Shown here piece by piece: positions 53,701 to 60,487 of a DNA stretch of 64,000 bases. Every line of letters begins with the position of its first letter. The first letter of the stretch is position 1. Location of the stretch: NCBI GenBank assembly GCA_024449915.1, contig JAMZAV010000030.1, positions 496,001 to 560,000 on the forward strand. Reading direction: 5' to 3'. The translations under genes were made by a program, and so were the position numbers. This stretch comes from Sweltsa coloradensis (taxonomy: Eukaryota; Arthropoda; Insecta; Plecoptera; Chloroperlidae). Under the pieces are notes generated by a model, which searched no databases, was not told the DNA's origin, and was given only the letters and a program-made list of their open reading frames with translations.

Positions 53701-56425
53701 CAAGAAGAAAAAGAAGATTTTTTTGTAAAATCAAACAAATATCAAAAATGTGTTTTGAACCATTAATAAAAAATTGTGATTCTTCAATATTGAAGATATT
53801 TGTCTTATGCCCTCGCCTGTCTTTAGTGGGTAGCTAGTGTGATATGCTTATTGCTTACCAAGAGTTCATTCCACATTTTTTTTAAACAAACCTCTATGTA
53901 CTTCACAGAGATTAGTGTTCTTAGGTTGTTTTTACAATCATGGTTACCAATGTTTTATGTAAATGGAAATTATGTTCTATGTGTGATTGTGATTGAGGGA
54001 ATGAAAATTGTAATTTAAAAAAAGTTTGATATGGCTAGTAATCCTGTCAAATAAGATCGTTATTGACGTTTGGAGGAAAAAATTGCGATGTCGCTGAATT
54101 TTTGCAGAGACCTTCCTTATATAATACTTATTAAAATACTAAAACTCCCCTACAATCGGACTGGAGCTTCGGCCGCCATATTGGAAAATGGCGGCAAAAA
54201 GGTGTTTGTTATCGAATATCTCCAAATTGGTTTGAGATAGACTAACAATGGCAAAAATATTCCTTATTTAATTCCCTACAAAACAGGTGTCTTCTATAGT
54301 TTTGGTAGGGGCAAAGGTTACGTCACAAAATCGTGGTTTATATGTGCTCATTGGAGTACCAGCTTATTTCCAAATTTTTACGCCCAGCATCAAACAATGC
54401 CCGGTAAATCCGTAAGAAATCGATTTAAATACAAAAGGACTTTTGTACGGCGTTCATGAAAGCTACCATTAGTATTTAAAAAAATCAGGTCTGCGAAATC
54501 GAATTTTGCATTTACCCGGAATTTGGGTTTTCCATTGTTGGCATTTCCTCAAAAATGCCCTTTTTGACTGTCCATCACTAAATAGCATTGGAGGAAAAAT
54601 TCTTCCTGCGCACATTGAAATGACTCATATAATGATCCGATTACAACTAAAGTTTAAATCCAATATGGCTGCTAGTTCCTAATATCCACAACATCAAAGT
54701 GAATTATGTAACAAAATAAGTGTAAAAACAGCACGAAAACAGTATTCATATTGTGAATATAAGGAATAAGCAGTCATATTGGATTTAAACTTTGGTTGTA
54801 ATCGGATCATTATTTAAGTCATTTCAATGTGCGTAGAAAGAATTTTTCCTCCAATGCTATTTAGTGCTTAATAATGGACAGTAAAATATGGCATTTTTTT
54901 AGGAAATGCCAACAATGGAAAAACCCAAATTCCGGGTATATGCAAAATCCGATTTCGCAGAACTGATTTAAAAAAATACTAATGGAAGCTTTCATGAACC
55001 CCGTACAAAAGTCCTTTTGTATTTAAATCGATTTCTTACGGATTTACTGGGCATTGTTTGATGCTGGGCGTGAAAATTTGGAAATTAGCTGGTACTCCAA
55101 TAAGCAACATATAAACCACGATTTTGTGACGTAACCTTTGCCCCTACCAAAACTATAGGAGACACCTGTTTTGTAGAGAATTAAATGAAGAATATTTTTG
55201 CCATTGAGATATTTTGTCTATCTCAAACAAATTTGGAGATATTTGATAACAAACACTTTTTGACCGCCATTTTCCAATATGGCGGCCGAAGCTCCAGTCC
55301 GATTGTAGGGGAGTTTTAGTATGTTGATAAGTATCCTTTAAGGAAGGTCTCTGCAAAAATTCAGCGACATCGCAATTTTTTCCTCCAAAAATTCTTATTT
55401 GACAGGATTATAGGCCCTAGTATAGTTTTTTCAACTTGCCATTGCAACTGGTAGGCCCTTATTGTACACACTTCCTAATGGTTTGAGACTCTTTACTACT
55501 TTTCTTTACTTTTACCGGGTACTTGATTTTTACCATGTTTTTTACTTTTGTGTCCTGCACTCTTCTTATGAGACAGTGAATTAACAGATCAGAAAAAACG
55601 TTCCGAGAACTTTTTATAGTGGCCAACGTAGGTTTGGTTGGGTCTGTGGACTACACCCATATGGATTAGTACTATATAATTTTCTCGGCTCCAACAGAGG
55701 TAGGGCCTACTACCCAACCTTGAACAAATATGAGTTGAGGCTTATTTCATCAATAGATAGTGGTGGACAGAGAATCGGCGGGTGGAATAGTGTCCAGCTT
55801 GATTGATCGGTGTTAAAACAAGTAAAAATACATTGTCTCTAGTTGGTCATTGTTTGCTTGGCTATGGTGCCGACGCATACAGGGTTGGCTTGGTCTGCTT
55901 TAAATTTAATGGCCCCCACTGAAAATCAGTTATGTGACCGAGTGAGTAGACTCTCAATACAAATTCATTTATTTTATTTATGTAGAATGACAGGTCTACA
56001 TCACTCGCATAAAATATACCAATTTTTACCAGGCAGGGACTTTAAATTTCCTACATTGCCAAGCTTTTGTTTAATATTGATGTGTTATTGTTACAGTTGT
56101 GTTAGCGGTGGCTGTTCCTACGATAGCACCGTTCATCGGACTGATCGGCGCTCTATGCTTCTCGATCCTGGGTCTTATTGTCCCCGTGGTCATCGAATGT
56201 ATCACATTCTGGGATGACGGTCTTGGCGCGTACAAGTGGCGCCTGTGGAAAAACATCGTCGTCGGTATGTTCGGACTAATGGCTCTCGTGTTTGGCACGT
56301 GGACCAGCGTAGAAGAGATCGTCAAGATATACACAAACGTACCCAGTAGTGCGTTGGGATTCAATGCGACGACGGCAGACAACTTCACGATGTCGTCACT
56401 AAATCTCACAAGCGAACTACCGTAA
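24878..56425 (+). CDS. path: Proton-coupled amino acid transporter, SLC36 family, pathetic-like (nine coding exons)
   Basis: The joined exons (24878-24889, 41325-41404, 48010-48117, 49990-50262, 50673-50757, 51632-51907, 52385-52563, 53396-53562, 56097-56425) give 1509 nt, or 502 residues plus TAA. All junctions are GT-AG and in phase. The N-terminus (1-66) is cytosolic. SHPTTD (63-68) leads into TM1 with LGTGILAMP (80-88). [15 protein letters not shown] spans the exon 6/7 junction (about 273-287). I count 11 hydrophobic segments: about 75-94, 96-118, 159-182, 200-215, 221-243, 265-283, 307-327, 342-366, 384-404, 406-430 and 448-468. This is the SLC36/AAAP fold, and similarity to insect Pathetic is strong throughout. 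Known role: amino-acid transport at the plasma membrane and endolysosomes, with input to TOR-dependent growth. The C-tail carries three N-glycosylation sequons (N483, N489, N496), matching a luminal C-terminus. No frameshift or lost motif was seen, so the gene appears intact. Confidence 0.95.
26020..26110 (-). repeat. Possible LINE 3' tail
   Basis: The block AGATTCAAGATTCAAGATG followed by TTTATTGCC resembles reverse-complemented 3' ends of invertebrate non-LTR retrotransposons, which often end in short tandem units such as the TTCAAGA repeat seen here. No coding part remains. Confidence 0.3.
26690..26815 (-). repeat. Fragment of GTC-rich repeat flank
   Basis: The minus strand contains 'TTTCAGGGAGTAAAATAG', 'ATGTTTGCGAGATCGACTTTG' (split) and 'CTTTTCTCGCCTTCTAG'. 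These match 23300-23390 in order, without the triplet core. Confidence 0.45.
26961..29008 (-). mobile_element. Helentron/DINE-1-like element, subfamily A, copy 6, split by a nested transposon
   Basis: The right end CTAGGAAGCTTCGC (26961) and subterminal GTTGTTGGATGAGCG (26992-27006) are separated from the rest of the element by a 1.43 kb insertion at 27075-28506. The interior resumes at AAGTCGAAGA (28511). Two ~160 bp units follow (landmarks 28641 and 28803), and the left end is TTGGATGAGCG (complement of 28998-29008). Removing the insertion gives about 615 bp that is collinear with the copies at 18949 and 14878. The right-terminal hairpin region is diverged. Confidence 0.78.
27075..28506. 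mobile_element. 1.43 kb TIR element nested in a Helentron-like copy
   Basis: The ends are inverted: left ATGGAATTCACGCCGAC then AATTCAGTGGA; right TCCACTGAACAGTCGATG then TGAACTCCAA. That is about 28 bp with 6-7 mismatches. TA (27073-27074 and 28507-28508) flanks both sides, consistent with TA target duplication as in Tc1/mariner-like elements. The empty site is deduced from uninterrupted family members at 14878 and 18949. No transposase frame exists. The 114-codon minus frame at 28162-28506 has no recognisable motif. Non-autonomous. Confidence 0.75.
29335..29384 (-). repeat. tRNA-like B-box fragment
   Basis: The minus strand contains CTTGGGTTCGAACCCCGCTC, a T-arm with perfect B box, at 29347-29366. 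The 5' half of a tRNA is absent. It directly abuts the end of the next element. Confidence 0.45.
29385..29962 (-). mobile_element. Helentron/DINE-1-like element, subfamily B, copy 7 with insertion
   Basis: The minus-strand left end is TTGAGCGAGCGAAGCG (complement of 29947-29962) and the right end is GCGTTTTCCTAG (29385). Subterminal GTTGTTGAGCGAGC is present. It matches copy 3 at 13677, but carries an extra ~170 bp between CCCATAA (29462) and ACCAATAAG (29632). Two homopolymer tracts have expanded (T at 29737-29762, A at 29883-29910). Both long frames here arise from the homopolymers. Confidence 0.75.
30019..30364. mobile_element. MITE with ~107 bp terminal inverted repeats
   Basis: Arms start GATAGTCGCGAAATTAAAAC, followed by TCGTGATATCTCGAGAACG and CGCTATGTGGTTTTG. 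They are about 90% identical in inverted orientation, around a ~130 bp AT-rich centre. A truncated second copy lies at 41788-42046 in the opposite orientation. Long-TIR, short-centre structure, no coding capacity, superfamily unknown. Confidence 0.8.
30415..30700 (+). repeat. GTC-rich interspersed repeat, copy 3
   Basis: 'GGTCAGAACCAGCCACAAGC', then a long GTC/GTT triplet core (30480-30560), 'CCCCGACGAAGACCCAGAGC', 'TTTCAGGGAGTGATTCTCCC' and 'TCGATAAAGAAGTTTCCCC'. The last block recurs inverted at 31705-31755, so the unit is bounded by a short inverted piece about 1 kb away. Confidence 0.6.
33082..33345 (+). pseudogene. Possible non-LTR retrotransposon endonuclease relic
   Basis: A GC-richer island inside AT-rich DNA. 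One frame reads [17 protein letters not shown], resembling the start of LINE AP-endonuclease domains (WNV, then an R-rich stretch). A second frame continues [10 protein letters not shown], as expected for 'ARYRIDIAALSE'-type sequence after a frameshift. No reverse transcriptase follows. The match is short and from memory, so it may be chance. Confidence 0.3.
34475..34668 (+). mobile_element. tRNA-derived SINE (family S1)
   Basis: The head GAGGTATAGCTCACACGC (A-box-like) is followed by AACTCTGATTCGGGAGG and the B box CAGGTTCGATACCTG (34524-34538), then TGCAATCCCGACAGAAAG. The tail is GCCACTTGAATAGGGGGCG (34631-34649), ending in AATAAAATAA. Collinear with the copies at 12950 and 16905 (-). Confidence 0.7.
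36565..36830 (+). repeat. Composite of SINE-like head and two dispersed short repeats
   Basis: GGGTAGCGTAGTGGCATGCG is an A-box-like head without a B box. Then GAAGCTCCCCT, TCCGTCCGTC and GTGTCACGTCTCACGATAAA (36700-36755) match 45420-45490. The end 'AATCAGTTTTGTAACTGAAT' followed by AGGATAGACG (36776-36806) is the reverse of a motif found at 27436 and 40872. Confidence 0.45.
37143..37648. repeat. ~500 bp palindrome with ~215 bp arms and hammerhead-like boxes
   Basis: The left arm (37143-37354) and right arm (37428-37648) are inverted copies differing by scattered substitutions and small indels. Each arm carries a GGGCAGAACCTGG box, a GACGTTTCG / CGAAACGTC box next to TACTACGTCAG / CTGACGTAGTA, and CCAACCAC. 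The centre is GC-rich (CGCGCCCCGCACC). The right flank is a TA microsatellite. It could be the inverted terminal structure of a Penelope-like element or a foldback. No coding part is present. Confidence 0.75.
37691..37763 (-). tRNA. tRNA-like gene, anticodon GTT (Asn) with C33, copy 1
   Basis: 73 nt fold as a full cloverleaf. Acceptor GTCCCGG/TCGGGGC has two wobbles and discriminator A. The D stem is GCTT/GAGC. The anticodon stem ATGGC/GCCGG has one mismatch at 27:43, with loop ACGTTAA. The T arm is CTGGG-TTCGAAC-CCCAG. The A box TAGCTTAATTGG and B box GGTTCGAACCC match consensus. A T5 Pol III terminator follows within 8 nt. Position 33 is C instead of the near-universal U, so it may be a retroposed tRNA-like sequence rather than a translating tRNA. 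Confidence 0.6.
37986..38058 (-). tRNA. tRNA-like gene, anticodon GTT (Asn) with C33, copy 2
   Basis: Identical in sequence and fold to copy 1, 295 bp downstream, with the same T5 terminator on the minus strand. It lies in the left arm of the palindrome. Confidence 0.6.
38182..38254 (+). tRNA. tRNA-like gene, anticodon GTT (Asn) with C33, copy 3 (inverted)
   Basis: The same 73-nt sequence on the plus strand in the right palindrome arm, followed by AACTTTTTCG (T5 terminator at 38258-38262). It converges with copy 2 through a 5'-to-5' arrangement. Confidence 0.6.
38347..38409. repeat. Short perfect hairpin with poly-T loop
   Basis: Arms TTGTATTTTCGGGTAGTCC(GTG) and (CAC)GGACTACCCGAAAATACAA are perfectly inverted (about 22 bp) around a T-run and ACCA. 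Immediately downstream of the tRNA palindrome. It could be a small foldback. Confidence 0.8.
38801..39186. mobile_element. hAT-type MITE (CAGGGGCGTAGC termini)
   Basis: Termini CAGGGGCGTAGCCAGG and CCTCGCTACGCCCCTG form 16 bp TIRs with one mismatch, with G runs next to both ends. Flanks AGGATAAC and GGATAAAC resemble a shifted 8-bp duplication. This terminus is known from hAT-type MITEs in many animals. At 386 bp it is non-autonomous. Confidence 0.75.
39806..39906. repeat. Inverted repeat with 22 bp arms
   Basis: GAGTTTATAATGTGGTTAGAGA and its reverse complement TCTCTAATCACATTATAAACTC (one mismatch) flank a 57-nt spacer. Confidence 0.75.
40872..40930 (+). repeat. Short dispersed repeat
   Basis: 'ACGTCTATCCTATTCAGTTA' followed by AAAAACTGATTTACAAAGGA and an A-rich tail. 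The same block occurs at 27436-27495 (+) and 36776-36815 (-). The class is unknown. Confidence 0.5.
41325..41404 (+). CDS. path: path coding exon 2
   Basis: Acceptor GGTTTCTGTTTCAG, donor CAA|GTAAGT. The exon is 80 nt, entering phase 0 and leaving phase 2, and encodes residues 5-30 plus part of 31 (acidic, [18 protein letters not shown]...). It is the cytosolic N-terminal tail. GC content is far above the flanking intron, as in the other exons. Confidence 0.88.
41505..41605 (+). mobile_element. SINE family S1 head fragment
   Basis: GCGTCTCAAGCATGAAGCGC, GAGACTCTGATTCGGAAGG and the B box GGGTTCGAATC (41565-41575). It shares the GCGAGACTCTGATTCGG string with the copy at 12950. The tail is missing. 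Confidence 0.6.
41788..42046 (-). mobile_element. Truncated second copy of the 107-bp-TIR MITE
   Basis: Matches the reverse complement of 30090-30345: GGTTTTGTTAGAACAAT, ATGCATTTAATTAAT, CAAAACCACATAGC, GTTCTCGAGATATCAC and TAATTTCGCGTGG. One TIR is missing beyond GGTTTTG. It lies in path intron 2. Confidence 0.72.
42047..44264. other. Intronic non-coding stretch, nothing recognised
   Basis: Within path intron 2. Contains a G-run (44051-44070) and no supportable gene. The 113-codon minus frame at 43933-44274 spans the G-run and is not credited. Confidence 0.5.
44270..44321 (+). repeat. 26-bp unit in two tandem copies
   Basis: GCACTGATCCATCTTGATC(G/A)CAGCT(A/T) occurs twice head to tail with two differences. 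Confidence 0.9.
44665..44905 (-). mobile_element. SINE family S1, minus strand
   Basis: Minus-strand order: AAGGCGCGAGACC, B box GGGTTCGATCCCCG (near 44848), GTAATCCTGACTGAAAG, CCTCGG, CATGGACATTCC, CTCCAAAATGCAT and AGAGGGGCAATTTAATGGAC. It aligns with the copies at 12950 and 16905. Confidence 0.68.
45415..45645 (-). repeat. Interspersed repeat, GGTGGAGGTGCCGGGT family (best-preserved copy)
   Basis: The minus strand starts TTTTTGGTGGAGGTGCCGGG (complement of about 45613-45632) and ends with a GTGAGACGTGACGTGACACG block and GACGGACGG, then AGGGGAGCTTCGC. About 220 bp. The same block order is found in other copies. Confidence 0.55.
46855..47075 (+). repeat. Degraded SINE-like repeat
   Basis: Contains GTGGTTGAATCCCCAGCC (B-box-like), GACAATCCGACTGAAAATTG and TTCCGAGTTCCGTGAGG, resembling the S1 body. 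Partly palindromic GGTTGCCGCGACCGGCAACC (46932-46951). Head and tail are incomplete. Confidence 0.4.
48010..48117 (+). CDS. path: path coding exon 3
   Basis: Acceptor GTGGTTACAG, donor ACAAC|GTGAGT. 108 nt, phase 2 in and out. Encodes residues 31-66 plus part of 67, ending in KVSHPT, the conserved lead into TM1. Confidence 0.92.
48420..49205 (+). repeat. Local duplications in path intron 3
   Basis: 48420-48590 (with GATGGAGTTAATGAATAA and GGGTTTTGGGAGATTAGC) recurs at about 49675-49830. 48950-49075 (with GCCCTAA, CCTGAATTGA, GAATGGATTGTA) recurs at 49096-49205. The copies are 80-85% alike by eye, so this is older segmental duplication or clustered repeats. Confidence 0.55.
49675..49830 (+). 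repeat. Second copy of the 48420-48590 block
   Basis: Shares GATGGAGTTAATGAATAA, AATTACAAAT, TTCCACT.TGGGTTTTGGGAGAT and GTATTGGACCA.ATCCAGAAC. It ends about 160 bp before exon 4. Confidence 0.55.
49990..50262 (+). CDS. path: path coding exon 4 (TM1-TM2)
   Basis: Acceptor CTACTTTGCAG, donor CCG|GTAAAA. 273 nt, phase 2 in and out. Encodes residues 67-157 with [21 protein letters not shown]2 and the loop with [10 protein letters not shown]. The donor is weaker (GTAAAA) than in the other exons. Confidence 0.96.
50673..50757 (+). CDS. path: path coding exon 5 (TM3)
   Basis: Acceptor TATTGTCTGCAG, donor CAG|GTGAGT. 85 nt, phase 2 to 0. Encodes TM3 with [18 protein letters not shown]. Confidence 0.95.
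50915..51200 (+). repeat. Interspersed repeat, GGTGGAGGTGCCGGGT family, split copy
   Basis: TCGGTGGAGGTGTCGACTGC, CCAAGGGTCACCAAAACC and later GTGAGACATGACACACACAG with GATGGACGG. The two halves are separated by an (AAAT)n-containing insert (51010-51090). In path intron 5. Confidence 0.5.
51632..51907 (+). CDS. path: path coding exon 6 (TM4-TM6)
   Basis: Acceptor TTCCGTCGTTCAG, donor GTC|GTAAGT. 276 nt, phase 0. Residues 187-278 with [13 protein letters not shown] and FAMEAIGV, both strongly conserved in Pathetic proteins. Confidence 0.96.
52385..52563 (+). CDS. path: path coding exon 7 (TM7)
   Basis: Acceptor CTGTTTGTTTCAG, donor TA|GTGAGT. 179 nt, phase 0 to 2. Encodes [28 protein letters not shown] and [10 protein letters not shown], family hallmarks. 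Confidence 0.96.
52605..52985 (+). mobile_element. SINE-like repeat in path intron 7
   Basis: The tRNA-like head GGCTCGTTGGTCTTGTGG (A box) is followed by the B box AGGGTTCGATTCCCG (52642-52656). The region 52810-52985 (TCTCTAGTTGGTCATTG, GGGTTGGCTTGGTCTGC, CCCCACTGAAAATCA) is shared with 55797-55990. Whether head and body form one element is inferred from adjacency. Confidence 0.55.
53396..53562 (+). CDS. path: path coding exon 8 (TM8-TM9)
   Basis: Acceptor CTCTGTTTCAG, donor TCAG|GTAAGT. 167 nt, phase 2 to 1. Encodes [20 protein letters not shown] and [16 protein letters not shown] 20-nt stretch of this exon (53472-53491) recurs exactly in the intron at 53591-53610. Confidence 0.95.
54039..55410. 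mobile_element. 1.37 kb foldback element in path intron 8
   Basis: The left arm (54039-54692) and right arm (54751-55410) are near-identical inverted copies of about 655 bp around a 58-nt loop. Ends: TAATCCTGTCAAATAAGA and its reverse complement. TA is present at both borders, possibly a TA target duplication. Both arms carry GGCCGCCATATTGGAAAATGG and GGACTGGAGCTTCGGCC. No protein is encoded. Class unknown (MITE or foldback). Confidence 0.9.
55797..55990 (+). repeat. Second copy of the intron-7 repeat body
   Basis: Shares AGCTTGATTGATC, TCTCTAGTTGGTCATTG, GGGTTGGCTTGGTCTGC and CCCCACTGAAAATCAG with 52810-52985, then an AT-rich tail. No tRNA-like head. It lies 100 bp upstream of exon 9. Confidence 0.65.
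56097..56425 (+). CDS. path: path coding exon 9 (TM10-TM11, C-terminus, stop)
   Basis: Acceptor TTATTGTTACAG. 329 nt, phase 1, ending in TAA at 56423-56425. Encodes [36 protein letters not shown]11 and a tail with sequons NAT, NFT and NLT. Confidence 0.96.
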
Positions 56426-59115
56426 CACGGTCGATATAGATAAATGATTTACAAAGCAAAAGGACGTATTGCCAACAAAACTTCAAAATGATCACAGCTA
56501 GCCTCAACAAACAACTGCACATAACCATCAGTGTTGTAAAGTAGAACGTGCCTGCACCATTAAGGAATGCATGTGTAAATTCTAAATTAGTACTGCCTAA
56601 CGTATACATGTTGGTCATAACTTAAGTATGAGCAACCATAAGCAGCTTAATTTGTCTTTTGGTTCGGAATTGGAAATTAATTTTACACTGAAAATGTTTT
56701 GTGGTTTGTGTTCAGTGAACGTAATTTATAAAGTCAAGGATTAGGCTTTGCATTGCATACTAAATGTATAAAACAAAGCTATAGAAGATGACCATCTCTA
56801 TCAGTCATATTAATGGCATTGTTGGAATGAATTTGAAGGTGCCGATGCCAAGTTTTATGCCGTCCGATCATCGGAAACAAGTTGCTTTCTATTCATCATC
56901 ACTCATAAAATATTTAAGTTATCATCTAGACTATCGCAGGTTATTTTGTTGTTTAACCTACAGTGCAAAACTTAGTTATTCTAATCATCGGTAAAGGCAC
57001 CAAAACAAACAGTAGCTGGAAATTTATGCATTCCTACCAGGGGTATATTCAATTGTTACATCGTATGCTCTTGTTCTATTGCAATCAACCATGCCTCAAT
57101 ACAACAAACATGTTAAAGGGAGAGATTAAAATACCTATGCGTACTACGTACAGAACGAGACAACAAGATGAAGGGAAGAAAGATAAATGTGAAAATTCCA
57201 ACCTTAAAAGATACATGGCTATCTTTATCTTTTCAACTAACACACCAGCATTGCAACTCTGTGGAAAGAGTGTTGTTGAATGATTCTAGTCATTTCTCTG
57301 CAAGGGTGAAATGATAGGCAAGTCTCGGACCATAGATTGGAAAACTATGGTCATAGTGCTATTGTTATCTGTAGTACTTTGTAGACACAAAGTATAGTTG
57401 AATTATTTTGAATTCTATTTTGGTAGTTGAGCAAGCTGTCTGTATACATGTTGGTATGCCTACATTAAACATGGATTCTAACATAGAAACAAAATTGCAC
57501 AATAAAGCTAGCCCATAGTTTTGTATTGCAAAATATGTAGGCCTAATTAAGATGCCTATGGCCCAGGCCATCCCATCGCTATACTCGCTCTGGCCGTAAA
57601 TGGCTGCTGTTACTTTTATTTTTTAAAGTGTTCCTACACTAATTGCCACCCGCTGAATGCAGTAAAATAACATTGGAAAAACGGATTTAAACGGCAAACT
57701 ACTGCTATCTCCAAACGAGCGCTGGTACTAGTGTTTTAAAAGCAATTTACCGTTTAACTTTGCGTTACCTTGGATGCAACTGTTGATATTATAAGTCTGT
57801 CTGTTTTGGGGATTGGTTGTGGGGCTCGGAGCCTCTCCCCTAGTTATTGTTAGTGCCTGGTGTGTGCTGTGTCTGTCTTGGGCGATGGATATCGTATTTG
57901 TGCTGTATATTTGTGGAAAGATCCCATTGTATTTGTCCCAAGCCAATATTTTTAGTTTGGTTTAAGCTCTTAGATATTAAATAGTACTTTTAAGACTGTT
58001 GGCCGAGCTCGAGAAAACCAGTTTTAACGCAGAATGCAGAGATTTAGTCTGCATCACTTGGAGCTCTATCGTTTGTCGTATCGGGTTATGGTTTACACCA
58101 AAATGTTAAGTAAGAATTACTATCAGAGCACACTTTCCAATAATTGCTCACTTTTGTTAGTAACTGACCGTAAATGTGATCCAATAGGTAATTTGTGGTA
58201 TTTTCACAAGCTTGTATACGGGAAAAATATTTGAAATGTAAAAATGTGCTCTGAAATCGATATGCCTTCGTCCCTTGTAAACACTGTCCCAAAAATAGGT
58301 CGAAAAGTGGTCCAGACTGTGTGTGATATTAGTTGGATTTGCCAATAAGCAAACTTTTAAATGGAGATTTAACATTGTAAAAGATGTTGGGCCGAGCTCG
58401 AACAACAGTCTTAAATACCCGTTACAGTAGGCCTATGTATCTTACGCCTACCACTTGAATTTGCATTTATCCTGAGGCAATGGTCAATCAAACCAACCAG
58501 CAGCCTGTCACTCTTGTGAGGTAGGAAGCCTACCCCACATAGCTTTCTTTGCGAGAATCTATTGAGAATAAATTGAACTTGACACATCTTCAAACACTGT
58601 TAACAAGCTTCTAATATGTAGGCAGTGGTACATCAATGCCAGACATAAATATGTATAATGATTTGATAGGCCTAGGTATATTTGTCAAACAATATCAAAA
58701 CTAAACCAATATTACCAATTCAAAATTAACAAAACCTAGTACCGGTGTGGGATTTTTAATTATGCTACGTACCATCATTTACGCATGTTTTAACTTTAAT
58801 AGTTTATACTTTATAGTGTACCCGGTAATTATTGGATTTCCATTCAATATGATTATCTTTTTTTAAATTTCATGAAAGGTATGTCATGTAATGTGTGTAA
58901 TCCTACAGGGGCAGGGCCTACTTGTCATATGAAAAAATTGTGTAACTGGCATCTCTTGATCACACTCTAAACTACATTTTTAAAGTAATTTAATGAAAAA
59001 ATAAGTACTATTTATGATATTTGTATTTAAGTCCTATGAGAGGAGCCCTTATCTACCACGTGGTTGTAATATGTGTATTGTATTGTAATTTTTTAATAAA
59101 GAAATTCTGAAACCA
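56426..59115 (+). other. path: Probable path 3' UTR
   Basis: Follows the stop codon with no coding frame and no strong repeat. AATAAA hexamers occur at 57501, 58567 and 59095. The last is followed about 20 nt later by an A/C-rich stretch typical of an mRNA end. A GGCCGAGCTCGA string recurs at about 58001 and 58390. The length is inferred without transcript evidence. Confidence 0.5.
59095..59100 (+). terminator. path: Polyadenylation signal candidate
   Basis: AATAAA preceded by a T/GT-rich stretch (TGTGTATTGTATTGTAATT) and followed by GAAATTCTGAAACC. Earlier AATAAA at 57501 could give a shorter 3' UTR. Confidence 0.4.
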
Positions 59116-59500
59116 TACAAACCATCTATTACTATGCAGGCCTATCCTACTCCCCGAAGCTATGCAAACTCTCACGAGGTACGAAATAATTGAGGGTCGT
59201 CAAACGGGCAAATATATAAATAGTAGTTTTAACTTTTGAGATACACAAGTTTCAAGTTTGACGTATTTTACCTTTTTTACCTACATTACTACAAAATGGA
59301 GGCTTGACCAGTGTAGCGATCTGTCACATCGGGTGTTCGTAGTTCTCTGTAATTCCCAATAATAATATTGCAGTGTGCATCTTGAATGCTATTTTATGGT
59401 CGTAAACTCTTCACAAAAAGCAGACAGAGATTTCAACAATAATTAGAAGCAGGACTTTGACACGTACATAATCGGCTTCCGCTTTATAAGTACGCGGGAT

Positions 59501-59645
59501 TGTATAGTTGTTCCGCGGCAAGTATGTCGATGCGCCTCGGTGGGCCAACGAGCGACCAGTATTTTACATTGGGGACCGCTGATTGGCTGTAATGCACCCG
59601 CTGGTGTCGTCACCATCTGCATTCCTGCTTCGGAACAACTATACA
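59501..59645. repeat. Short inverted repeat, 15 bp arms
   Basis: TGTATAGTTGTTCCG and CGGAACAACTATACA are perfect inverted copies 115 nt apart. Two CCAAT-type boxes (ATTGG) lie between. It could be a MITE or a promoter-like GC-richer patch. Confidence 0.6.
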
Positions 59646-60299
59646 TGGTGTAGGTATTAGTATCGCACATTGAAAATTGAAATGAAGTGATTAGCAGCTT
59701 AAATCCCACCCCAACCTTGGGACATTCTGGGCTATTAAGGCTGTGTGTTCACCAAAAACCAAAATCCAAATTATGCTTAAAACAGTAGTTACAGAGTATG
59801 ATCATTAATCTCAGTCTTTTGAAAAGATCAAAAAATATTTTTTGGATATTTTGGGTCGATGCATTTTTCCTCTGCTACTTTTTTGAATGATTTTTGGTGC
59901 TAAGTTTTTCCAAAAGTATACCATTTGGATGGATGATATTTTTATTGTAGCTTACACTCATCTTTGACTATAATGAGGTATTAGTATGCCTCTTTTTAGA
60001 CTTGGCAACTTCAAGACTATCAATATTATTGATATTGATAACGCAGCAACCTTTTTGTTTATCGACTAGTTTTATTTATTGTTGAGCATGAAGAGCAATG
60101 TGTAAATGTAACAAAACTACCGTATCTATATTTCAGGCATCTACTATCGTGGCACAGGCCTAGGCAGATATTCTACTATGTAGGGCCTACAGGGCCTAGT
60201 ACTTATTTCCAGAGTCAACAAAACTGTTGGTTCAAATTCTGCAGACTAATTATTAGTAGGCATCCGCATAAGAGATGATTTTCAAAATCCCCCTCTATA

Positions 60300-60487
60300 T
60301 TGCGCACGCAAAGCATTATGGGAGAAAGGGCATTTACACGCTAAATGACATACTATACTCGGGTGTGTGGAGAACTGCGTTGCCAACAATGTCAGTGCAG
60401 TCCGCCACAATCCCAAGCATATGAAATTTAGCATGTAAATGACCTTTCTCCCTTAATGCTTTGCAACAGAGCACGCATGCGCAGTTA
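60300..60487. repeat. Inverted repeat, ~48 bp arms
   Basis: GCAAAGCATTATGGGAGAAAGG followed by GCATTTACACGCTAAAT (60308-60346) is matched in inverted orientation by 60424-60465, with about five mismatches. Outer GCGCA/TGCGC strings extend it. A small foldback or MITE. Confidence 0.75.

Noticed and set aside
57728..58405. Small frames in the 3' UTR
   Set aside because: No conserved features, and composition equals surrounding UTR.
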